Positions 44,026 to 52,739 of a stretch of DNA of 64,000 nucleotides are shown here, piece by piece; positions within the stretch are counted from its first letter, which is position 1, and the number at the start of each line of letters is the position of its first letter. Source of the DNA: Amycolatopsis mongoliensis. Lineage in GTDB: Bacteria; Actinomycetota; Actinomycetes; Mycobacteriales; Pseudonocardiaceae. The notes below the pieces were generated by a model. The model was not told the DNA's origin. It saw only the letters and a program-made list of their open reading frames with translations, and searched no databases. The stretch covers positions 186,001 to 250,000 of the forward strand of contig NZ_CP127295.1 in NCBI RefSeq assembly GCF_030285665.1, read 5' to 3'. The position numbers were made by a program, and so were the translations under genes.

Positions 44026-44081
44026 GCCTTTCCGACGGGGCGGCCGCCGGGAAGGTGACCGGGCTGCGGCACACTCGCCCC

Positions 44082-45275
44082 GTGGGCAAGCAGAAGCGGC
44101 GCGTTCCGGCCGAAGAGACCGCGCGGCCTCGGACCGCCGAAGAATTCGGCGACGCCCTGCTGGCCGCGGCCTCCGAGGTCGCGCGGGGAGTCCGGGGTGC
44201 GGCCGGGAAAAGCGCGAACCGGCTGGCGCCGGACCTCGAACTGCCCGCCGAGGCGGCCGAAGGTGCCCACCGCGCCGGGCAGCACCTGATCGCCCGCGTC
44301 TGCCGGGGCGGCTGGCTGCCCGAAGACCTCCAGCAGGCGGCCCGGCGGCGCGTCGACGAGTTCGCCCGGTCCTTCGTGCTCGACGCCCTGGCCGCGTACG
44401 GAGAGCAGTTCCCAGGCCGGCAGGACCAGCTCGATGAGGTGGGCGCCGTCCGCTGGTGGACGGAGTCCGAACCGCACCTGCCGCAGTGGGCGGCGAAGCA
44501 CATCCTGACCCCGGCCGAGGCGCTGACCTCCGTCATCGAAGCCCTGGGCTTCCTGATGACCCTGCCGGCGCTGACCCCGCCGGGAACTGCGACGCCGGCT
44601 CGCCCGGCGCACCACGCCGTCGACGAGAAGAAGCTGAGCCGGGTCCGCGCACTGCTGGCGAAAGCCGAGTCGAGCTCGTTCCCGGAGGAGGCCGAAGCTC
44701 TCTCGGCGAAAGCGCAGGAGCTCATGACCCGGTACGCCTTCGACCGGGTGCTGGTCGAGGCCGGCGAGGCCGGGCACGACGTGCCCGCGTCGCGCCGGAT
44801 CTGGCTCGAGACCCCGTACGTCGACGCCAAGTCGCTGCTGGTCCACGTGGTCGCGAAGGCGAACCGCTGCCGGGCCGTCTTCGACCCGCGCTGGGACTTC
44901 GTCACCGTGGTCGGCGACGAGGACGACCTGGACTCCGTCACATTGCTGACGACGTCCCTGCTCGTCCAGGCGACGCGGGCGATGATCACCGACCCGGCCG
45001 GCCGGGACCGGGCGTTCCGGAAGTCGTTCCTCGTCTCCTACGCCACCCGGATCGGCGAGCGCCTGGAAAAGGCCGCCGCGGTCACGCTCACGGCCACGCC
45101 CGACGCGGACCGGCTGCTGCCGGTGCTGGCGTCGCACGAGCTGAAGGTGAACGCGGCCTTCACCACGCTCTTTCCCCAGGTGGTGGGCAAATCGGTGACC
45201 GTGCGCAGCCACGAGGGCTGGCACGCCGGACGGTCGGCCGCGGACCGCGCCCGCCTTCACGAGCCGGGGTCGTGA
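44082..45275 (+). CDS. DUF2786-domain protein
   Basis: A 397-residue cytosolic protein. The middle part (LSRVRALLAKAESSSFPEEAEALSAKAQELM, near residues 190-220) is the DUF2786 block found in bacterial and phage proteins of unknown function, and ATRIGERLEKA follows in the C-terminal part. The N-terminal half is helical and Ala-rich. No catalytic motif was recognised. The GTG at 44082 (VGKQKRRV) is preferred because upstream in-frame sequence is non-conserved in character. The stop lies in a large terminator hairpin. Confidence 0.75.
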   Translation: MGKQKRRVPAEETARPRTAEEFGDALLAAASEVARGVRGAAGKSANRLAPDLELPAEAAEGAHRAGQHLIARVCRGGWLPEDLQQAARRRVDEFARSFVLDALAAYGEQFPGRQDQLDEVGAVRWWTESEPHLPQWAAKHILTPAEALTSVIEALGFLMTLPALTPPGTATPARPAHHAVDEKKLSRVRALLAKAESSSFPEEAEALSAKAQELMTRYAFDRVLVEAGEAGHDVPASRRIWLETPYVDAKSLLVHVVAKANRCRAVFDPRWDFVTVVGDEDDLDSVTLLTTSLLVQATRAMITDPAGRDRAFRKSFLVSYATRIGERLEKAAAVTLTATPDADRLLPVLASHELKVNAAFTTLFPQVVGKSVTVRSHEGWHAGRSAADRARLHEPGS

Positions 45276-45316
45276 GTGGGAAACAGGGTTAGAACACTGT
45301 TTCCCACTCACGACCC
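45267..45316. terminator. Very strong bidirectional hairpin
   Basis: Nineteen perfect base pairs (45267-45285 with 45298-45316; core GTGAGTGGGAAACA) surround a 12-base loop. It begins inside the DUF2786 stop region and ends at the base before the aldolase stop, so it serves both convergent genes. Confidence 0.85.
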
Positions 45317-46503
45317 TCAGGCGAGCCGCAGCGCGTACTTCTCCAGTTCCGGCCGCCCGAACGGCAGCTCGCTCTCGTCGAGCGCGCCGCAGTCGAGGCC
45401 GCGCAGCAGGTACACCGCCAGCGCCTGGGCCGTCGCCGGTTCGTCCAGGACACCCCCGGCCTGCTTGTCCGCATACGCCCGCAGCCGCTCCACCGCGGCC
45501 GGGAACCCCTCGCGGTAGAACGTGTACGTCGCCGCGAAGCGCGTCGGCAGCTGGTGCGGGTGCAGGTCCCAGCCCTGGTAGAACCCGCGCTCCAGCGACC
45601 GGCGGACCAGCCGCAGGTGCTCGGCCCACGCGTCCGGGAGCGCGTCGCCGACCGGCAGGCGGTTGGTCGAACCGTCCGACAGCCGGACGCCGGTGCCCGC
45701 CGCCGCGACCTGCATCAGGCCCTTCGCCAGGTCCGCCGCCGGGTGCTCCATGCTCTGGTACGCCGCCGCGATGCCCAGGCCCGCGCTGTAGTCGTACGTC
45801 CCGTAGTGCAGGCCCGTGCACCGGCCCGACGCGGCCTGCACGATCCGCGCCACCGACAGCGTCCCGTCGAGGTCCACAATGGACTGCGCGGTTTCGATCT
45901 GGACCTCGAAGCGCAGGGTGTTCTCGGGCAGGCCGTACGCGGATTCCAGGCGCGCCAGGACTTCCGCGGCCACCGACACCTGCTCGACCGCCGTCACCTT
46001 CGGCAGCGTGACGACGAACCCGGGCGGCAGCGGCCCGTTCTCGAGCAGCGCACCCAGGAAAAGGTCCAGGGTGCGGATGCCCCGCCGGCGCGTCGCCGCT
46101 TCGAAGCTCTTGAAGCGGATGCCGCAGAACGGCGTCCCACCGGTGGTGGCCAGAGTCTGGCCGGCCGCCCGCGCGGCCGCGTCCTCGACGTCATCGGGCA
46201 CGCGGCCGAAGCCGTCTTCGAAGTCGATGCGCAGATCCTCGATGGGCTCGGTCAGCAGCTTCGCGCGGACGCGTTCGTACCCGCCGGCGTCGACGCCGAG
46301 GAGCTCGGCGTGCTCGATGAACACGCGCATCGCCTGCTTGCCCCAGTCGGCGACCAGGCGGGTGCGGTACTGCGACGCCGGCACGTACACCGTGTGCACC
46401 GGCTGCCGCCCCGGCCGCTCCCCGGGTACGACGCCGCGACGCGCGCGTCGGCCTCGGCCAGGCGCGCGTCGGCGGCGGCGTAGACGTCTTCGGGAAGACG
46501 CAC
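45317..46503 (-). CDS. HpcH/HpaI aldolase-citrate lyase superfamily protein, apparent frameshift near N-terminus
   Basis: The main frame (46399-45317, 360 residues from an internal GTG) has RIDFEDGFGR, GIRFKSFEAATRRRG, the metal-binding FEVQIETAQSIVDLDG and GLHYGTYDYSAGLG, the pattern of citrate-lyase-beta/HpcH-type C-C lyases. About 27 further N-terminal residues (RLPEDVYAAADARLAEADARVAA type sequence) are read in another frame starting at GTG 46503, which overlaps the malate synthase stop. The two frames would join if one base were added in the CCCC run at 46420-46423. It could be a real mutation, a sequence error, or initiation at the internal GTG. Co-transcription with aceB suggests glyoxylate-related chemistry. 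Confidence 0.75.
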
Positions 46504-48080
46504 TACTTGATCCGCTCGTAGGCGGGCAGCGTCAGGAAGTCCGGGAACTCGTCGGCCAGCGCGACCTGCTCGAACAGCTCGACGGCCGGCAGCAGCCGGT
46601 CGGCGGGGAGCTCGCGGGCCAGCTCGCCGCGGACGTCCGTCAGCACACCGCGCACCAGCTCCGACGTCACGACGTCGCCGGTGTCCAGCGTGGTGCCGTT
46701 CTTGACCCACTGCCAGACCTGCGAACGCGAGATCTCCGCCGTCGCCGCGTCCTCCATCAGGTTGTGGATCGCCGCCGCGCCGTTGCCGCTCAGCCAGGAC
46801 GCGATGTAGCGGACGCCGACGTCGACCGCGGCGCGCAGGCCGGCCGCCGTCGCGCCGCCCGGCGTCGAGGCGACGTCCAGCAGCTGGTCGGCGGTCACGC
46901 TGACCTCGTCACGGGTGCGCTCGAGCTGGTTCGGCCGCTCGCCGAGGACCTTGTCGAACTCCTCCTTGCAGAGGGCGACCATGCCGGGGTGCGCGACCCA
47001 GGAGCCGTCGAAGCCGTCCGCAGCCTCGCGCGCCTTGTCGTCGTGGACCTTCTTGAACGCGCCCTCGTTGACCTCGGGGTCCTTGCTCGGGATGAACGCG
47101 GCCATGCCGCCGATCGCGAAAGCGCCGCGCTTGTGGCAGGTGCGCACCAGCAGCTCGGTGTAGGCGCGCATGAACGGCGCGGTCATGGTGACCGAGTTGC
47201 GGTCCGGCAGCACGAACTTCTCGCCCGCGTCGCGGAAGTACTTGATCACGCTGAACAGGTAGTCCCAGCGGCCGGCGTTGAGGCCCGACGCGTGCTCGCG
47301 CAGCTCGTAGAGGATCTCCTCCATCTCGAACGCGGCCGGGATGGTCTCGATCAGCACGGTGGCGCGGACGGTGCCGTGCTCGATGCCGAGCGCCTTCTCC
47401 GAGTGGGTGAAGACGTCGTTCCAGAGCCGCGCTTCGAGGTGGCTCTCCATCTTCGGCAGGTAGTAGTACGGGCCCTTGCCGCGCTTCAGCTGCTCGGCCG
47501 CGTTGTGGAAGAAGTGCAGGCCGAAGTCGACGAGCGCACCGACGGCTTCGCGGCCGCCGAAGGACAGGCCGCGCTCGGGCAGGTGCCAGCCGCGCGGGCG
47601 GACCACGATCGTCGCGTGCTCGACGTCGTCCTTGAGCGCGTAGCTCTTGCCGCCGCTCTCGAGCGTGATCGTCTCGCGAACGGCGTCGTACAGGTTGACC
47701 TGGCCGGACACGACGTTCGCCCAGTGCGGCGTGTTGGCGTCCTCGAGGTCGGCGAGCCACACCTTCGCGCCGGAGTTGAGCGCGTTGATGGTCATCTTGC
47801 GGCTGGTCGGCCCGGTGATCTCGACACGCCGGTCGCGCAGCGCGGGCGGCGCGCCGGCGACCTGCCAGTCCCCCTCGCGGATCTCCTTGGTCTCCGGCAG
47901 GAAGTCGAGCCTGCCGGTGGTCCGGGCCTCCTCACGACGCTTGCCGCGCGCCTGGAGCAGCTCGTCGCGGCGGCCCGCGAACGCGTCGTGCAGGCCGGCG
48001 AGGAAGTCGAGCGCCTCGGGCGTGAGGATCTCGTCACCGCGCTCGACCGGCTCGCCCAGCACCTGGACTTCAGAAGACAT
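46503..48080 (-). CDS. aceB: Malate synthase A
   Basis: Malate synthase condenses glyoxylate with acetyl-CoA. The 525-residue protein has the A-form motifs LADLEDANTPHW, YYYLPKMESHLEARLWNDVF, ATVLIETIPAAFEMEEILYELR, GRWDYLFSVIKYFRD and DGSWVAHPGMV; the C-terminal helical domain holds LMEDAATAEISRSQVWQW. The ATG at 48080 fits the family start. In this neighbourhood it would use glyoxylate released from ureidoglycolate. Expression is probably governed by the divergent IclR regulator through a site in the promoter spacer. Confidence 0.96.
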   Translation of the reverse strand: MSSEVQVLGEPVERGDEILTPEALDFLAGLHDAFAGRRDELLQARGKRREEARTTGRLDFLPETKEIREGDWQVAGAPPALRDRRVEITGPTSRKMTINALNSGAKVWLADLEDANTPHWANVVSGQVNLYDAVRETITLESGGKSYALKDDVEHATIVVRPRGWHLPERGLSFGGREAVGALVDFGLHFFHNAAEQLKRGKGPYYYLPKMESHLEARLWNDVFTHSEKALGIEHGTVRATVLIETIPAAFEMEEILYELREHASGLNAGRWDYLFSVIKYFRDAGEKFVLPDRNSVTMTAPFMRAYTELLVRTCHKRGAFAIGGMAAFIPSKDPEVNEGAFKKVHDDKAREAADGFDGSWVAHPGMVALCKEEFDKVLGERPNQLERTRDEVSVTADQLLDVASTPGGATAAGLRAAVDVGVRYIASWLSGNGAAAIHNLMEDAATAEISRSQVWQWVKNGTTLDTGDVVTSELVRGVLTDVRGELARELPADRLLPAVELFEQVALADEFPDFLTLPAYERIK

Positions 48081-48141
48081 GGGGAAACACCTCGAAGGTT
48101 CGGATCTTTGGATAACGGCCCTACGGTTTTCTACCAGCCGG

Positions 48142-48170
48142 ACTATAGTTTCTGCATAGCGGAACCTCAA
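48142..48170 (-). promoter_or_regulatory. aceB promoter with operator in the spacer
   Basis: Minus-strand TTGAGG (48170-48165) and TATAGT (48147-48142) are 17 bases apart. The 16-base imperfect palindrome TTTCTGCATAGCGGAA (48149-48164) fills the spacer, an ideal position for IclR-type repression. ACTATAGT is palindromic, so a -10 is present for the iclR direction too. Confidence 0.65.
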
Positions 48171-48193
48171 CGCCAACGTAAGGAGGGCCACCG

Positions 48194-48970
48194 GTGGCAG
48201 CGGAGAAGAACGGGCGCGACGGCGGCGTCCAGTCCCTGCAGCGCGCCTTCGAGCTGCTGGAACACCTGGCGGACACCGGCGGGGAGGCCAGCCTGTCCGA
48301 GCTCGCGACGCTGTCCGGGCTGCCGATGCCGACGATCCACCGGCTCATCCGCACCCTGGTCGACCTCGGATATGTGCGGCAGAACACCAACCGCCGCTAC
48401 GCGCTGGGCGCGCGCCTGATCCGGCTCGGCGAGAACGCGAGCATGCAGTTCGGCGCCTGGGCGCGGCCGCTGCTGGCGGAGCTGGTCGAGGAGGTCGGCG
48501 AGACGGCGAACCTGGCGGTCCTGGAGCGCGACGAAGTCGTGTACGTGGCCCAGGTGCCCTCGAAGCACTCGATGCGGATGTTCACCGAGGTCGGGCGGCG
48601 GCTGCTGCCGCACGGCACCGGCGTCGGCAAGGCGATGCTGGCCCACCTGCCCGAGGCCGACGTCCGCGCGTTGCTGGAGCGGACCGGGATGCCGGCGTAC
48701 ACCGAGCACACGTTCACCGACGCGGACGCCCTGGCCGTCGAGCTTTCGCGTATCGCTTCGCAGGGGTACGCGCTCGACGAGGCGGAGCAGGAGCTGGGTG
48801 TGCGGTGCGTCGCGGTGGCGGTACCGGGCGCGCCGGTGCCGGCGGCGGTGTCGGTGTCCGGCCCGTCGGGCCGGCTGACCGCCGAAGCGGTGGCACACAT
48901 CGCCCCGGCGGTGCAGCGGGTGGCGGACGCGTTGGGCGCGAGCCTGTCCCAGTCGGCGGTCACCGTCTAA
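48194..48970 (+). CDS. IclR-family regulator of malate synthase
   Basis: A 258-residue protein with the IclR winged HTH (VQSLQRAFELLEHLADTGG, then LSELATLSGLPMPTIHRLIRTL) and the effector domain from about residue 85 (LLPHGTGVGKAMLAHLPE; LGVRCVAVAVPG). It resembles AllR/GclR-type members that sense glyoxylate or allantoin-derived acids. The GTG at 48194 has AAGGAGGG upstream. It is divergent from aceB and the operator lies between them. Its stop overlaps that of the GNAT gene by four bases. Confidence 0.93.
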   Translation: MAAEKNGRDGGVQSLQRAFELLEHLADTGGEASLSELATLSGLPMPTIHRLIRTLVDLGYVRQNTNRRYALGARLIRLGENASMQFGAWARPLLAELVEEVGETANLAVLERDEVVYVAQVPSKHSMRMFTEVGRRLLPHGTGVGKAMLAHLPEADVRALLERTGMPAYTEHTFTDADALAVELSRIASQGYALDEAEQELGVRCVAVAVPGAPVPAAVSVSGPSGRLTAEAVAHIAPAVQRVADALGASLSQSAVTV

Positions 48971-49467
48971 GCCAGCTCACCCTTCAGCAGGTCCATCAAC
49001 AGTCCGTCGTGCCAGGTGCCGTCCGGGGCGCGCTCGTAGTCGCGCATCAGCCCCACCGGGCGGAATCCCACCTTCGTGTACACCCGGATCGCCGTCTCGT
49101 TCGACGCCGCCGGGTCGATCGTCAGGCGGTGGTGGCCGGCGTCGAGCAGGTGGCGGGCCAGCGCCCGGAGCGCGTCCGTGCCGATGCCGCGGCCGTGGAA
49201 GTCCGGGTGCACCGAGATGTCGATGCCCGCGTGGCGGTACTGCGGCTCCAGCTCCTCGCAGCTCTGGATCAGCCCGACCACCACTCCGCCGAGTTCGATC
49301 ACGTAGCACGTGTACCCGTCCTCGACGGCGTACAGGCCTTCGGTCTCGTGGTCCGGGTCGCCCCACCAGCGGGCGACCTCCGGCGTGGCCAGGATCTCGC
49401 GCACCCGGGCGCGGTCCGTTGCGGCGATCGGGCGCAGTCGCACCCGCTCGCCGGTGATGACAGTCAT
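48967..49467 (-). CDS. GNAT-family N-acetyltransferase
   Basis: A 166-residue acetyl-CoA-dependent acyltransferase. The acetyl-CoA loop is HPDFHGRGIGTDALRALARHLL, and VARWWGDPD with YTCYVIELGGVVVGLIQ gives similarity to the AAC(6')-type branch. DPAASNETAIRVYTKVGFRPVG is the usual beta-5 block. Aminoglycosides are possible substrates but this subgroup is wide. The ATG at 49467 has AGAGGACC upstream. Confidence 0.85.
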   Translation of the reverse strand: MTVITGERVRLRPIAATDRARVREILATPEVARWWGDPDHETEGLYAVEDGYTCYVIELGGVVVGLIQSCEELEPQYRHAGIDISVHPDFHGRGIGTDALRALARHLLDAGHHRLTIDPAASNETAIRVYTKVGFRPVGLMRDYERAPDGTWHDGLLMDLLKGELA

Positions 49468-49613
49468 GATGGGTCCTCTCTTCGTAGCGAATGACGGCTT
49501 TGGCGCGTCTGCTACGAGGAGGGGCACGAGCGGAAGTGCGTCAACCCGGCATGCCCGGAGTGTGCGCCGCCGCACCGCCGCCCGTCATCCGATTTTCGCC
49601 GGAGGGACCGCCG

Positions 49614-50102
49614 ATGGACCCGCACACCGGCGGCGCACTCGCCTGGCTCGCGCAGGGCGCCGCCTCGAACCTGCTGGACCGGCTCGTCGACCGCGCCCTC
49701 GACGGCTCACCGCAGTCACCCGCGTGGCCGCGCCCAGCCGGGGCACCCGCCGGGACGGTCGAGATCAGCGTGCGCCACCACGTCACCACCAAGGGGCGCA
49801 CGCCGGTGATCCTCACGCTGCAGGAGGACGGCGGGCACACGGGCACGGTGTTCTCGGTCGTGCTGGGCCACACCGCCCGCATCGCGGTGCCGGGCGGCCG
49901 CTACTTCGGGGCGGCCATGGTGATCGACCCGCAGCGGCGCACCCGCTCCGGCCCGACGCTGCAGGGCATCGGCTGGTCCCGGCTGACGGTCGCGGCCCGC
50001 CGGACGTCGCCGTTCCTCATCCCGGTCCAGCGCCCGACGGCACCGGTGCTGCTGCAGCTGGGCCTGCGCAAGGCGGACGGGACGCCGCTCTTCCGGCTCT
50101 AG
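49614..50102 (+). CDS. Hypothetical protein
   Basis: A 162-residue protein of no recognised family. The first 30 residues are hydrophilic to amphipathic (MDPHTGGALAWLAQGAASNLLDRLVDRAL), and the remainder is beta-rich with VEISVRHHVTTKG and IAVPGGRYFGAAMVIDP. There is no signal peptide or membrane helix. GGAGGG lies eight bases before the ATG, which supports this start over an upstream in-frame ATG. Its TAG overlaps the ftsY stop on the other strand (CTAG). Confidence 0.6.
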   Translation: MDPHTGGALAWLAQGAASNLLDRLVDRALDGSPQSPAWPRPAGAPAGTVEISVRHHVTTKGRTPVILTLQEDGGHTGTVFSVVLGHTARIAVPGGRYFGAAMVIDPQRRTRSGPTLQGIGWSRLTVAARRTSPFLIPVQRPTAPVLLQLGLRKADGTPLFRL

Positions 50103-51376
50103 CCGAGCAGGGCGTCCACGAAGGCGCCCGGCTCGAACGGCGCCAGGTCGTCCGGCCCTTCACCGAGCCCGACGAGCTTCACCGGCACGCCCAGCTCACG
50201 CTGGACCTGGAAGACGATGCCGCCCTTGGCGGTGCCGTCCAGCTTCGTCAGCACGATGCCCGTCACGTCGATGACCTCGGCGAACACGCGCGCCTGCATC
50301 AGGCCGTTCTGGCCCGTCGTCGCGTCCAGGACGAGCAGGACCTCGTCGACCTTCGCCAGCTTCTCCACGACGCGCTTGACCTTGCCCAGCTCGTCCATCA
50401 GGCCCGTCTTCGTGTGCAGCCGGCCCGCCGTGTCGACCAGGACCGCGTCCACGCCCGTGTCCACGCCGCGCTTGACCGCGTCGAACGCCACCGCCGCCGG
50501 GTCGGAGCTCTCCTTGCCGCGGACGACCTCCGCGCCCACGCGCTCGGCCCACGTCTGCAGCTGGTCGGCCGCCGCCGCGCGGAACGTGTCCGCCGCGCCC
50601 AGCACCACCGTCTTGTCCTGGGCCACCAGGACGCGGGCGAGCTTGCCCGTGGTCGTCGTCTTGCCCGTGCCGTTGACGCCGGCCACCAGGACCACCGCGG
50701 GCTGCTTCTTGCCGTCGACGATGTGCGGCAGCGCCCGCACCGCGCGCTCGCTGTCGGTGGACAGCTCCGCCGTCAGCACCTCGTGCAGCACCTCGCGAGC
50801 CTCGGCGGGGTTCCGCACCGCACGGCGGGACAGCTCGTCGCGCAACCGCTCGACGATGTGGTTCGTGGTCGCCGCGCCGAGGTCGGCCATCAGCAGCGTG
50901 TCTTCGACGTCCTGCCAGGAGTCTTCGTCGAGGTCACCGGCGCCGAGCAGGCCGAGCAGGCTCTGGCCGAACACCGACCGCGACTTCGACAGCCGGCCGC
51001 GCAGGCGCTCCAGGCGGCCGGTCGCCGGGTCGATCTCTTCGACGACGGCCGCGGGTTCTTCGGCCTCGGGCAGCTTGACGTCGCGCACCGTGCGCTGCGG
51101 CGAGTCGCGCGGCACGGCGGCGTCGTCGCCCACCGCGGGCTGGCCGTCGACCTCCGGCCGATCTTCGACCGGGTGCTCGGGTGCCTCCGCCGTGCCGCCG
51201 GGCGCGAGCGCGATGCCCCCGCTGGCCGCGTAGCTGCCGCCCTTCGGTTTCTCCTCGACCTCGCGCCGGGCGTCCAGGCTGATCCGGCGCTTGCGCGCGA
51301 CCAGCAGGCCGACCACCAGGACGGCGACCAGCACGACGACGGCGAGGACTACGAACAGGAACCAGGTGCTCGACAC
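50099..51376 (-). CDS. ftsY: Signal recognition particle receptor FtsY
   Basis: FtsY is the membrane receptor for Ffh. The 425-residue protein has an N-terminal hydrophobic anchor (about residues 4-27), an acidic linker, the N domain from about residue 120 and the G domain with AGVNGTGKTTTTGKL, GAADTFRAAAADQL, DTAGRLHTKTGLMDEL and TKLDGTAKGG. An N-terminal membrane segment is usual in actinobacterial FtsY. The start is GTG at 51376. In related genomes it sits directly between smc and amtB; here both intervals hold extra genes. Confidence 0.97.
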   Translation of the reverse strand: MSSTWFLFVVLAVVVLVAVLVVGLLVARKRRISLDARREVEEKPKGGSYAASGGIALAPGGTAEAPEHPVEDRPEVDGQPAVGDDAAVPRDSPQRTVRDVKLPEAEEPAAVVEEIDPATGRLERLRGRLSKSRSVFGQSLLGLLGAGDLDEDSWQDVEDTLLMADLGAATTNHIVERLRDELSRRAVRNPAEAREVLHEVLTAELSTDSERAVRALPHIVDGKKQPAVVLVAGVNGTGKTTTTGKLARVLVAQDKTVVLGAADTFRAAAADQLQTWAERVGAEVVRGKESSDPAAVAFDAVKRGVDTGVDAVLVDTAGRLHTKTGLMDELGKVKRVVEKLAKVDEVLLVLDATTGQNGLMQARVFAEVIDVTGIVLTKLDGTAKGGIVFQVQRELGVPVKLVGLGEGPDDLAPFEPGAFVDALLG

Positions 51377-51515
51377 CCGTCCATCCTTTCATCCGCACCG
51401 CAGCGGCCCGGACACCCCGTCCGCACAGGCAATTCGTAACGATGTAGATCCCGATTGGGCCAAGACTTCACCACGCGGGTTGCGCCACCAGGAGGCCTGC
51501 ACTAAACCCCTCCGG

Positions 51516-52724
51516 ATGGGGATGCGCGCAAGCCACGGCTTCCGGGTGATCGGGCTGATTTCGGGCACGTCGGTCGACGGCATCGACGTGGCCGCCGCCG
51601 ACCTGCACGCCGAAGACGGCACCGTGGTCCTGACCCCGCTGGGCGAGCTCGACGTCCCCTACCCGGACCCGCTGCGCGAAGGCCTGCTCGCCGCGTTGCC
51701 GCCGGGCTCCTGCACCGCCGGCGAGCTGACGCGACTCGACACCGGCGTCGGCCAGGCGTTCGCCGACGCGGCCGCCCGCGGCGTCGAAGAGCTCGCCGGC
51801 GGCCGGGCGGACCTCGTCGCCTCGCTGGGCCAGACGGTGTTCCACTGGGTCGAGGACGGCCACGTCCGCGGCACGCTGCAGCTCGGCCAGCCCGCCTGGA
51901 TCGCCGAGCGCACCGGGCTGCCGGTGCTGGCCGACCTGCGGGCCCGGGACGTCGCCGCGGGCGGCCACGGCGCTCCCCTGGCGAGCACGTTCGACCAGCT
52001 GTGGCTGCGCGGGCTGGCCCAGGACACCGGTCACCCGGTCGCCGCGCTGAACCTCGGTGGGATCGCGAACATCACCGTGGTCGCCGACGGCGAGCCGGCG
52101 ATCGCCTACGACACCGGGCCCGCCAACGCGCTGCTCGACGTCGCCGCCCACCGCGTCACCGGGCGGCCCAGCGACGTCGACGGCCGGCTCGCGCTCAGCG
52201 GGTCGGTGCGCTCCGACCTGCTCGCGCGACTGCTCGCCGACCCGTACTTCACCGCCGCGCCGCCGAAGTCCACCGGCAAGGAGTACTTCCACGCGCCCTA
52301 CCTCGACGCCGCCCTCGCCGGGCTGCCGCCGGTCGACCCCGCGGACCTCCTGGCGACGCTGACCGAGTTCACCGCGGTGACCGTCGCCGACGAGTGCAAG
52401 CGCCACGGCGTCACGACGGTGATCGCCTCCGGCGGCGGCGTCGCGAACCCGGCCCTGTTGGCGGCACTGGCGCGGAACCTGCCCTCGGCGGTGCTCAAGA
52501 CCAGCGACGACCTCGGCCTGCCCGGCGCCGGCAAGGAGGCGTACCTCACCGCGCTGCTCGGCTGGCTCACCTGGTGCGGCGTGCCCGGTACGGTGCCGTC
52601 CGCGACCGGTGCCCGCGGGCCGCGCCTGCTCGGCGCGCTCGTTCCCGGTGCCGGGCCCCTGATCCTTCCCGCCCCGCTGGGGGGCACCGTGACGCGGTTG
52701 CGAGTCGCGGAGAAGGCCGGATGA
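51516..52724 (+). CDS. anmK: Anhydro-N-acetylmuramic acid kinase
   Basis: AnmK phosphorylates and opens 1,6-anhydroMurNAc from peptidoglycan turnover. The roughly 400-residue protein starts with FRVIGLISGTSVDGIDVA, then has LVASLGQTVFHW, DLRARDVAAGGHGAPL, NLGGIANIT and YDTGPANALLD, all diagnostic, and a C-terminal ASGGGVANPALL block. The start is uncertain between ATG 51516 and ATG 51522; AGGAGG at 51490 is rather far. A sodium-solute symporter gene follows after 15 bases, suggesting joint uptake and use of the sugar. Confidence 0.93.
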   Translation: MGMRASHGFRVIGLISGTSVDGIDVAAADLHAEDGTVVLTPLGELDVPYPDPLREGLLAALPPGSCTAGELTRLDTGVGQAFADAAARGVEELAGGRADLVASLGQTVFHWVEDGHVRGTLQLGQPAWIAERTGLPVLADLRARDVAAGGHGAPLASTFDQLWLRGLAQDTGHPVAALNLGGIANITVVADGEPAIAYDTGPANALLDVAAHRVTGRPSDVDGRLALSGSVRSDLLARLLADPYFTAAPPKSTGKEYFHAPYLDAALAGLPPVDPADLLATLTEFTAVTVADECKRHGVTTVIASGGGVANPALLAALARNLPSAVLKTSDDLGLPGAGKEAYLTALLGWLTWCGVPGTVPSATGARGPRLLGALVPGAGPLILPAPLGGTVTRLRVAEKAG

Positions 52725-52739
52725 CAGTAGGAGAAGTCC

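Noticed and set aside
48967..49467. Specific aminoglycoside resistance gene
   Set aside because: Similarity to AAC(6') is limited to general GNAT features and a WWGDP motif; substrate cannot be claimed.
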